Shown here in pieces: positions 1 to 8,783 of a stretch of DNA of 64,000 bases. Under the pieces are notes generated by a model. That model did no database searches, was not told the origin of the DNA, and worked only from the letters and a program-made list of their open reading frames with translations. Position numbers and translations under genes: made by a program. The first letter of the stretch is position 1. The number at the start of each line of letters is the position of its first letter. Origin of the DNA: Linum tenue (taxonomy: Eukaryota > Streptophyta > Magnoliopsida > Malpighiales > Linaceae); NCBI GenBank assembly GCA_946122785.1, contig CAMGYJ010000003.1:7042032-7106031 (forward strand), read 5' to 3'.

Positions 1-2164
1 TAACCCGCTGGCCACTAAGCTCCTCGTATTCATTTAAGATCTCAATCAGATTTTCACATTCCTGGAGATTACCACGCAGGAATATGTAAGAATCATCAGC
101 AAAGAACAAATGCGAGATCTTGGGGGCCCGCGGAGCCACTTTTACCCCTTCCAACTTCTTCTCCGCGATAGCCTTGCTCAACAGTGCCGCAAACCCCTCA
201 GTACATAAAACGAACATAAGAGGGGACAACGGATCCCCCTGCCGACGCCCTCTTGAGGAAGAAAAATATCCAGATGGGGAACCATTCATAAGAACAGTGA
301 AAGACGCGGACCGAAGGCATTCATGTATCCACCCCTGCCAGACCGAGTTAAAACCCATCTTATCCTAAACCGCAAGAAGAAAGGGTCATTCGACTCTATC
401 ATAGGCTTTTTCCATGTCAACCTTTAGAGCCATGTAACCTTTCTTGCCTCGCGTTTTAATTTTCAGATAGTGCATCAACTCGTGGCCAAGGAGGATGTTA
501 TCAATAATTTGCCTCTCCCTGATAAACGCATTCTGACCTTCTGAGATAATTTGCGGGAGGAGCCCAGCAAGCCTTTCAGCTATAATCTTTGTGATAATTT
601 TGTACACAAATTGACATAGGCTGATAGGACGAAGTTGCTTAACCGTCTCCACATTATCCACCTTAGGGATCAATGTCAACCACGTATAGTTAAAACTGCG
701 AAGCAACCGACCCGTCGAGAAGAAAGAGCAAACTGCTTCAATGACCGAAGCTCCTACAATATCCCAGAAGGACTTAAAGAATTTCCCCGTGAATCCATCA
801 GAACTAGGGGCCTGCTTGGACCCCATGGAAAAGACCGTCCTTCGAACCTCCTCCGGCAAGACCTCTGCTGTCAACACAACGTTCATTTCGGGCGTTACGC
901 TCCGATTAATGGGGAGGGTAGCCACCCGTTCAACCATATTAGGGACATGGGTCTCCGAAGTAAAGAGGCCTTGATAAAAATCTGTAGCAATGGCAGCCTT
1001 CCCATTCTCCTCAGTGACCCATTCTCCATTCTCATCTCGAAGACCGGCAACACAATTCCGTTTCCTGCGGGTCCGAGTCACCGTGTGGAAGTAGGAAGAA
1101 TTTTTATCTCTTTTCTTGAGCCACGTGACCCGAGATTTTTGCTGCCAATACACCTCTTCCGCCTCCCATTGACGATTAAGCTCAATCTCCAAGCCTTTAA
1201 TGGTATCCCAATCAATTGGTTGGGTCAATTTAAGCCGCTCAATTTTGGCCTGGAGAGTTTTGATATTGCGAAGCGAGTTCGTGGTGCCTGCCCTACTCCA
1301 ATCATACAAAAGATGGCGGAGTTTTTTGAGGCGTTCCCATAGTCGAAACATAGGGGTGCCAAGGATCTCTTCTTTCCATACATAATTAACCATAGCTCTA
1401 ACCTCCGGATTGTCTGCCCATCTAGCATCAAATCGAAAGAGGGGGCGGCTATTACGCGCATACACCTTGTCAGAGAGGAGAAGGGCACGGTGGTCCGACC
1501 CCTGATCCGTGAAATGCTCAACCAGGGTCTCCGGGAACTGATCAATACAGGATTGAGAGCAAAGCGCCCTATCCAAGAGTTCCCGAATACAGGCGGCGCC
1601 CATTCTTTTATTCGTCCAAGTGAACATATCACCCTGGTAACCGGGATCATGGAGGCCAAACTCCTGGATAAAGTCACGCAGGCTAAGCGCTTGGGAGGCA
1701 TTCCACACCAACCCACCATCCTTCTCACTCTCATGGAGAGTAGTATTAAAATCACCAATGACCACAAAGGGAAGGTGGAAGTGTGCACAAATTTCACACA
1801 ACTGCGCTAACTGGGTTTCATGAATTGACGCATTGCAGCTAATATAAACAAAAACCACAACATAGGAAAAATCGTTCTCATTAACTTGCATGCAAATACA
1901 AAAACTAGAATGAAAAAACACCGAAGCATCAACTCCGAGGGACCAAGTAGCTACTAAACCACCTGATGCATCAATTGCATCAACAAAGAAACAATGGGAC
2001 TGAAGAAAACCTAAACCTCGCATACGACGGGTCACTACTCTCCGGCTCGATCGTGTCTCCGAGAAGAACACAAGGTCCAGTTTATTGGAATGAATCAAAC
2101 CTACAGCAGTTTGGAATGTGAGTGATGGCCCAATTCCCCTCACATTACAGGCCAGAAGTCTCAT
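1..2164 (-). pseudogene. LINE ORF2: endonuclease + reverse transcriptase (partial, nonsense-broken)
   Basis: Starting at the ATG at 2164, the protein opens with an endonuclease/exonuclease/phosphatase domain (ACNVRGIG near residue 5, a GDFNTTL block near 140, SDHRALL near 225) and continues into a LINE reverse transcriptase (LRPISLC, then KVDMEKAYDRVE). These enzymes nick target DNA and copy the LINE RNA into it. The frame stops at 386-388 (TGA) and at a TAG about 25 bases further on, yet the same frame then continues with RRQGDPLSPL and the catalytic FFADDSY motif near 100 down to the window edge. The break is therefore two nonsense codons with no visible frameshift. The TGA sits where a Trp is usual after DRVE. 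The C-terminal part is outside the window. The start overlaps the ORF1 stop in an ATGA arrangement. Confidence 0.9.
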
Positions 2165-3316
2165 TTATCACACTGGGGCCATCCACGGCTGGCTTCCTCC
2201 ACCGGTTGTCCAATCTCATTAATCTCCACAAATTGTTTTTTCGGAGTCGGAGGAAATTCCCCAACCCCGTCCACCATTTCCAGCGCCCTTTTGCGGGTCC
2301 CAAAGTTAGGATCCAACAAGTTGGAACCATATTCATTCAGTTGGGCCGAAGCTACCCTGCAAACCTGAGGGCCCTCTCCATCCAGCCCCGTAAGGGGCGA
2401 CTTACAGCCACCACGATCCGGAGTTGGATCTCCCCCAGCGGACTCAGCACCCACATCTTCCTCAAAAGCCGCCACCATTCTGCCGACCCGGCCTGTACTG
2501 ATTTGCGGGGATCGATTAGTAGAGAGGAAGGCGAGCGCCTCCTAATCACAAACACCTCTTTAGTATCAGGGGAGAACTCGCCATCCGAGTCCAAGACCCC
2601 TTCCGGTGGGCCAAGTTCAGAGTCCGCCAAGTACGTCTTCCTCCTGCAGGCCCACTGCAGCTTTCCCATCCACCTGTTGATCTGGCTGGGCTCCGAGCTT
2701 GCGAAGACGGCGACTGGTCCGACAGGGAGCATCGAATTGCACCTCTCCCAGCCGGACATTACCATCCAAACCCCCTGTCGCGAGCCCACTTAAGGACGCC
2801 CCCGACCTGGCCAAACCCTGGGCTTGAGGCCAGTCGACATATGCTCTGGCAGAGGAGTCAGATTGGGCCTAGGCCCGGTAGCCATCTTCTTCGTGTCGGC
2901 TTCCCCCTCATCCTCAGATTCGTCGGCCAAGATCAGGCGACGCAGCCGAGTCTGCGCAAGGATTGTATCTGTCCCTGTCGGACTCTCCCTGTGCGGCTGA
3001 GCCTTTTTCGGCCTGTTCGCTGCCGCCGCAGTACTTTTCTGGGGTTTGCTGGGAGCAACGCGCGGAGATCTTCGTCCCTGAGCCTTAGTACCGCCCAGTC
3101 CCAGCTGGATCATTGGAGAGGTGCGCAGTTTGATGCCCCTAGGGCTGTCACGGCGCCTTCCCAATTTATTATCGCCATTCCGCCCCTTGTGCTTGGGCTC
3201 CTTCTGATTGGGTTCATGGGGTAGCGAAATAGTATCATGGCGGGGGCGTGGACGATTTTCAGGTTGTGCTTGGGTCACCCAACCCTCCTCAGTGCTATCC
3301 CCAGCTGCCGTCCGCC
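2161..3316 (-). pseudogene. LINE ORF1, C-terminal part
   Basis: This is the downstream half of ORF1, cut off from its N-terminal half (6337-8301) by the LTR element. It begins in frame right after the insertion site, is rich in Arg, Lys and Pro (RPRPRHDT, KKMATGPRPN), and is open to the stop at 2790-2792. Coding-like text then continues in other frames down to a stop at 2161-2163, so at least two frameshifts have accumulated between 2800 and 2480. The final stop overlaps the ORF2 start. ORF1 proteins of plant L1 elements bind the LINE RNA; this basic tail is of unknown fold. Confidence 0.65.
3312..3316. repeat. Target-site duplication, left copy (CCGCC)
   Basis: These five bases precede the left LTR and are repeated at 6337-6341 just after the right LTR. 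Five bases is the usual integrase footprint for plant Ty3/gypsy elements. Removing the element and one copy leaves a continuous LINE ORF1 frame, which independently supports these boundaries. Confidence 0.92.
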
Positions 3317-3699
3317 TGATAGACATTTTAATTATTTCGGTTTATGTCGGTTTGAATTATTTAGTTCGGGATTATTTTGGGTATTGGGAATATTGTGGGG
3401 GATTAATAATTTGGGGGAGTTAGTAGGTAATTGTGTTTTGGGTATTTAGGCTATTGTTTACGTAGAGAATGGTAAGCAAGAATTAAACCTAAAACTATCT
3501 CTCTCTCCTCTCTTCCTCTCTGGCGGCCGAGCCTTCTTTCCCCTCCCCAAAACTGCCGCACGGCAGCAGCCTCCTTTCTTCTTCTTCTCTTCCCAAATTC
3601 CCTAAATCACTCTCTCTCAATTCCCCTCAACCCCGGATCAATCCCTAGTTGATCCCCGATCCCCAATTGTCCGATAGAGCTTGACCTAGAGTTCTATCA
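3317..3699 (+). repeat. Left LTR of gag-only element
   Basis: 383 bp, starting TGATAGA and ending TCTATCA, a 7-bp terminal inverted repeat. It includes a pyrimidine-rich CT stretch in its middle. I see no difference from the right LTR at 5954-6336. Confidence 0.93.
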
Positions 3700-3701
3700 T
3701 T

Positions 3702-3713
3702 TGGTATCAGAGC
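3702..3713 (+). other. Primer binding site, initiator tRNA-Met type
   Basis: TGGTATCAGAGC, the classic plant complement to the 3' end of initiator methionine tRNA, lies two bases after the left LTR and would prime minus-strand DNA synthesis. Confidence 0.9.
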
Positions 3714-3755
3714 CCGGTTCTTGGGTTCGATCACAAACAGCGAAAGAAGGGTGCA

Positions 3756-5924
3756 ATGGTGTCCACAAAATCGATGACAGCGGCGGAGAAGGCTGCCAAG
3801 GCGGCGGCGCCGGAGCAGGCCTCCACCGCGGTCTCGACCGGGCTGCCGGTAGCTGGCGGCGGCAACCAGGGGGCCACCGACCCGCGGGACGGTGAGCTGG
3901 TGGACGAAACTGAAAGGTTGGAGCTGATCCAGTCTACTTTGGATCGCCTGGTAGCCGAGTTCGAGAAGGAGCGCAAGGAATGGCGGGCGCTCCGGCAGGA
4001 GCAAGGCGAACAGCGGCGGGAACAGGAGGAGGAGTCCCGGCGAGTTTGGAAGCGGTTTGATGAGGTGCAGAGGGTCGTGGAGGCGCTGGCCGCCGCGCAA
4101 GCCACTGGGCCGAAGGGTGGCGGCGGCGGCGATGGGAGCGACAGCCGGAGCGGGCTGGGAGGCTCGACGGCGGATGGAGGCGCGGTGGCGAACACCGTAG
4201 CGGCGGCGGGTGGCGCGACAGCGGGGGCGATGGTGGTGGCGGAGGCGCCGCCCCCAACGGCGGCTGTCGAGGTGGTTGACGCGGCGGAGATGGTGCCTGG
4301 TGCTGGGGAGCGAGTGGGCCAGGGTCAGCCAGGGCGCAGCGGTGGGCCTGGGCTTCTACCGACACCAACGGCCCAGGAGTTGGCGGCCCGCAAGGGTAAG
4401 GCCAAGATGCCTGGGTACGACAATGGGCCTCCGCCGACTGGGCAGGGGCCGCCTAGGCCAATGGGCTGGAGCGACACAGTGGGCCAGTACCACGAGCCCA
4501 GAGGACTGGGGTGGCTGACCATGGATCGCGAGCGGATCGAGGAGGAGCTCAGCCTAGTGGGCCAGAACGCACCATGGGCCGACCCGGACGTGACAGGGGC
4601 CCAGATCGTGCAGGTTAGGCCGGGCTAGGAGGGCCGATTCGGGCCAGGCCATGAGGGCCGGTTCGGGCCGGGCCAGGAGGGCAGGGTTGGGCCAGGCCAG
4701 GAGGGCCGGTTTGGGCCGGGTGGACCGAGGCTGGGTCGAGGAGGCGGCTCGGCTGGTCAGACCGACCTGGGGCTGACCGGGTCGGGTCGAGGTGGGTCGG
4801 ATCGGGGCGGACCCGAGCCGGGTCGAACCGATAGTGGACCGAACCGGTTCGAACCGGGGCTGGTTAGATCGGCCAGCATGGACCCGAACATGTGGCGCGG
4901 ATCGCACGGTGCAGGGAATTGGGCAGGGCCGGTGGGGCGAGGGCCCGCAGGCAGTTTTGGGCGAGGAAGGGGGACTCCGTTCTACCCAGACCAGCCAGGG
5001 GGTGCTCCCGGTTATGACAGGTATGGTTCGTATCACCCTGCTTATGATGGAGCTGATGGGATGGTCTTTCGAGCCAAACCCCTGACCATTGAGTTTCCAA
5101 AATTCAATGGTCAGGAGGATGCAGGGCTGTGGTTGTATGCAGCAGAGAGGTGGTTCAGAAACCACCCCATTCCGGAGGAGAGGAAGGCGCATCTGGCGTC
5201 CTTCTACTTAGAGGGAGAAGCGCTGCAGTGGTGGGAATGGATGGAGAGGTCCTATGGGGCGGTGGGAACTCTGATCACTTGGCCGCTGTTCCAGGAGGAG
5301 CTGCGTTATCAGTTTGGGAAATCGGAGGGGTGGGCCCCAGAGCAGTTGGCTAAGCTGAAGCAGACTGGCTCTGTTGCGGACTACCGTGCAGAGTTCTTCA
5401 AACTGGGCAATCAGTGCCATGGGGTTCCGGAGGAGACACTGGTGGGGCTGTGCATGGCAGGCCTGAAGCCGGAGATTGCTGCTGCTGTCCGGATCTTTGA
5501 GCCGGATTCCGTGAAATCTGCTTTTCGTCTTGCAGGGTACAAGGAAGAGGAGCTGGCGAGTTGGAGGAGCACCATGGGCCGCAATCCGCGGGCAGGGGGC
5601 GCCGGGAGCAGTAACGGACTCAGCGGTGGAGGAGGAGGAGCGGCTGGGACCGCGGTTGGAGCTGGAGGACCCACGGCGGCACAGGCGCCAGTAGCTGTCG
5701 TGAAGGGTGGGGCACGACCTCCGCCCAAGGGATTTGTGCGGCTATCCCCTGCGGAGATCGAGCAGAAGCGGCGGGAAGGGAAGTGTTTCAACTGCGACGA
5801 AAGGTTCACGATTGGCCACAAGTGTGCACGTCCGGACTTGATGATGCTGGTAGGGAGGTGGGAGGACGAGGCGGAGGATGAAGCGAGAGAAGGGGAAGAC
5901 GCAGGAGAAGGCTACCAACCTTGA
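3756..5924 (+). pseudogene. Retrotransposon Gag with one in-frame stop codon
   Basis: One frame of 722 sense codons, broken only by TAG at 4626-4628 (codon 291). Order: an Ala-rich N-terminus; a Glu/Arg-rich probable coiled coil (about residues 50-115); a low-complexity Gly/Ala stretch; a Gly-rich repeat of about eight residues (EGRFGPGQ-like, about 290-320) that contains the stop; the Ty3-type Gag core (FPKFNGQEDAGLWL to AGLKPEIAAAV, about 450-590); and a zinc knuckle near the end (CFNCDERFTIGHKC, around 5785-5826). Gag forms the particle that packages element RNA. Repeat units flanking the stop have CAG at that place, so a single C-to-T change is the simplest cause. Alternatives are readthrough or initiation at the internal Met at 4878. 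Confidence 0.88.
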
Positions 5925-5938
5925 GGACAAGGTTGTTT

Positions 5939-5953
5939 TGAAGGGGAAGGGAA
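5939..5953 (+). other. Polypurine tract
   Basis: The purine run GAAGGGGAAGGGAA directly abuts the right LTR, as expected for the primer of plus-strand synthesis. Confidence 0.85.
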
Positions 5954-6336
5954 TGATAGACATTTTAATTATTTCGGTTTATGTCGGTTTGAATTATTTA
6001 GTTCGGGATTATTTTGGGTATTGGGAATATTGTGGGGGATTAATAATTTGGGGGAGTTAGTAGGTAATTGTGTTTTGGGTATTTAGGCTATTGTTTACGT
6101 AGAGAATGGTAAGCAAGAATTAAACCTAAAACTATCTCTCTCTCCTCTCTTCCTCTCTGGCGGCCGAGCCTTCTTTCCCCTCCCCAAAACTGCCGCACGG
6201 CAGCAGCCTCCTTTCTTCTTCTTCTCTTCCCAAATTCCCTAAATCACTCTCTCTCAATTCCCCTCAACCCCGGATCAATCCCTAGTTGATCCCCGATCCC
6301 CAATTGTCCGATAGAGCTTGACCTAGAGTTCTATCA
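5954..6336 (+). repeat. Right LTR of gag-only element
   Basis: 383 bp, the same length and, as read, the same sequence as the left LTR. It is followed at once by the second CCGCC target copy at 6337-6341. Confidence 0.93.
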
Positions 6337-8301
6337 CCGCCCCTCCTCCTTCTGGTCACGAACATTGCGATTAACCCAAACCGTTGCACGATCCTGACGG
6401 AAATTCAGGTCATCATCCTCATTATCATAGAGCTTCCGGCCTATCTTTTTCGTGGACATATGCGGGCAGAAGCGCTCCTTCCTTTAAGGAGGATCGAAGG
6501 CACAGTCTGGCTTCGTATGCCCCACTCGCCCGCAGTAATAGCAAAAACTCGGTAGGAACTCGTACTTTAGGCTAACCCAGAAACACCCAAGCTCCTCACT
6601 GGCAGCCAAGAGTTGCGATCGAAGGGGCTTGGAAAAGTCGATGAGTGCTCGAACCTTCACAAAGCACTCATTAGTGTCATCGGAAGTAAAAACACCAGAA
6701 TCCAAGACCTTCCCAATAGGGCCATTGGCCAATTTCTGCCCAAATTGTTTCGTACAGCAATCATCTTTCACGTTCCAAATCTGCACGCGAAACGGCGCTA
6801 TGGCCAGTTCCTCAAAAGTGAGCTTAGTGACTCTGGGTGACCAGGAACGTAGATGGAGAATCCGATCCATCACCACCCAGGGAGTCCGTTTGAGAGCCCA
6901 AATCCTCACTTCATCTGTCGGCAGGACTATCTCCAGGAGACCAAACTTTGATATGGAGATCCGAATTTGGCCCTTCACCTGCCAGGCAGCAGTCAAAGCA
7001 TCCCGAAGTTCCGTAGGGTTCACTGGGTGCTCAGTGAACAGCCTGCCCAATAAGGTCCGAGAAGTTCGAAACTTCACCGATTGGACCTCAGCAAGGGAGA
7101 ATTGGACCACCTGATCATTCGCGACCTGCGCCATAGTGTCAACCTGAAAAACAGGAGGAAGAGCCGTGTTACCAGAAGTACGACCAATGTCAAGGCTCTT
7201 GTCTCCTGTTCGGGGCGAGGACCGCACCCAAGGAACAGGGGGGTCAAGATTATGGAGCATGCGATCAGGAGATATTGGCAAGCAAACACCCACTGGCGGG
7301 ATTTGTTGAGAAAAATCATTACCTGTAGGGCTTGTAGCAGCTCCAATCTGTTGATGGGCAAGTTCCACTCTCGGCTTCCTCAATACCACGTCTTGGCTTT
7401 TACACTGACCAAGCGTATTTGGGCGAATGAGGGGAAATATATAGTCGAGGGGTTGCTTTAGGCCCAAACAGATCCTTGGGGTTTTCTCCTCAACCCTGTT
7501 CCGAAGAGGTGGTTTGGGAGTAGGAAACCCACTTACGAGATTGATTTCAAAAATTCTGTTACGAGTTGGATTTTTAGAACGGAAAAAATAATCCCCGATC
7601 CCGCCCCAACTGACCAGGAAATTCGGATGCGATCCGCCACAGTCTATCCCTTCTCTCTCCAAATCGGGAGCTCGATATCCGACGGCAATATTGGCCTCCT
7701 GAGAGCGTGTGGGTCCGCAGGCGGCGGAGCACCCCAGAGAAGGGTTTGCATTTGTCAACACACGTGACGTTTCTTGATTTTCAGTGACTCCCCCGAAGGG
7801 GTGGACTCGGACCATACAATCATTGTCTTGACCGGAGTCCATCTTCACAGTCGGGCTACGAGTGCCCATTCCCACAGACGAGTCCGGGTTTAGCATCTCA
7901 CCCTCCATTTCTAGCGAAATGGGCAGCCAGAACCGCCACCCACCTCCTGTTCTGCGTTTGAATTTCTTTGGTGACTGCCTTTGAATGGCTTCTACAACGT
8001 CTTCCTCCACCTGCCGTTTACGTTTCCGGACTCTTTTCCGGTGGATCCGGCCGGCGGCCAAGCGTCGCATATTGCTTGAGTGTCGGTGCACAACTGGAGC
8101 TAAAACCTCCAGCGCCTTGTCGTTGCTGCCACATCCTCCATTACTGACTTGCACCGTCTCTTCACTTGGCCAGCCTCCACCTTTCGCCTGGTTTTTCAGA
8201 CTGGTAACCAAGACCCCACAGACGATCCGCAGAACCCATCGACCTAGCAGGGAACCAAGAGCAAGGAGAGAGGAGAGAGCACCTCTCATTTTTTTTTTCA
8301 A
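6337..8301 (-). pseudogene. LINE ORF1, N-terminal part with DUF4283-like region and CCHC knuckle
   Basis: An open frame from 8301 to a stop at 6484-6486; the same frame then continues to the LTR insertion at 6337 and, past it, at 3316. The likely start by family comparison is the Met at 7134 (MAQVANDQVVQ), followed by a DUF4283-like domain (about residues 20-100 from that Met: LLGRLF, ALTAAWQVKG, VVMDRILHLRSW) and a zinc knuckle (CYYCGRVGHTKPDC) near 6500-6540. Plant LINE ORF1 proteins of this type bind RNA. Upstream of the Met at 7134 the frame stays open for another 389 codons, with a hydrophobic start and a very basic stretch. The stop at 6484 is a likely nonsense mutation. Confidence 0.85.
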
Positions 8302-8434
8302 AACCTTTTGTTTGCGTGCATTTTCCCTTTACTTGGTTTCTGTTGTTTTCCATATTATTGTTTATTGAAAAATGAGAACCAAAAAGGCATTGAGGAGTGA
8401 AAAAGAAAGGGCATTACTATTCGTCGCCCTAAAA

Positions 8435-8783
8435 GGATAAATGTCACATCTGAGGTTATTAAATCGTATCATGTTTAATCACTAGAAAAATTTAATATCA
8501 ATTTTGGTCACTCGAATTACTGAAACTGGTCACATTTAATCACTCTCCCGTTAGTTTCTGTCCAGCTGGAGAGTGACTAAATGTGACATGTTTCAGTAAT
8601 TCGAGTGACTAAATGTGACATGTTTCAATAATTCGAGTGACCGGAGTTGGACAGAGGCTACAGGAGATTGACCAAATGTGACCTGTTTCAGTAATTCGAG
8701 TGACCAAAATTGATATTAAACTTTTCTAATTACTAAACATGGCACGATTTAGTAATCTCAGTCACCAAATGTGACATTTATCC
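8435..8783. mobile_element. MITE-like inverted-repeat (foldback) element
   Basis: The left end GGATAAATGTCACAT and the right end (ATG)TGACATTTATCC are inverted copies, and the similarity continues inward for about 90-100 bp on each arm (for example GGTCACTCGAATTACTGAAAC against GTTTCAGTAATTCGAGTGACC). The centre holds near-tandem copies of a unit reading GTGACTAAATGTGACATGTTTCA. No coding capacity. The flanks share only a short A run, so a target duplication is not certain. Superfamily unassigned. Confidence 0.75.

Larger units (their letters stand above)
3317..6336 (+). mobile_element. Gag-only (TR-GAG type) LTR retrotransposon, young insertion
   Basis: A complete 3,020-bp element: two 383-bp LTRs (TGATAGA...TCTATCA), a tRNA-Met-type primer site two bases after the left LTR, one gag reading frame, and a purine tract directly before the right LTR. 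The target CCGCC is duplicated at 3312-3316 and 6337-6341. No protease, reverse transcriptase, RNase H or integrase is present, so it must have been mobilised by enzymes from an autonomous Ty3/gypsy relative. The LTRs look identical when read against each other, which implies a recent insertion. It sits inside LINE ORF1. Confidence 0.93.
1..8301 (-). mobile_element. L1-type LINE retrotransposon, decayed, interrupted by an LTR element
   Basis: The two halves of a plant L1-like element lie in LINE order on the minus strand: ORF1 (DUF4283-like region plus CCHC knuckle) starts near 7.1-8.3 kb, and ORF2 (endonuclease plus reverse transcriptase) starts at 2164 and runs off the left edge. An LTR element at 3317-6336 splits ORF1; removing it and one copy of its 5-bp target duplication restores a continuous ORF1 frame across the junction. 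The 3' end, poly-A tail and flanking duplication lie outside the window, so only part of the LINE is visible. The 5' boundary is not sharply defined and is taken from the first Met of the open frame. Confidence 0.85.

Noticed and set aside
635..1342. Plus-strand open frames of up to 235 codons within the LINE ORF2 region
   Set aside because: They run antisense to a recognisable endonuclease/reverse transcriptase and have no domain of their own.
3934..4368. Pro-rich minus-strand open frame opposite the gag of the gag-only element
   Set aside because: It is a by-product of GC-rich Ala/Gly codons on the other strand; no recognisable protein.
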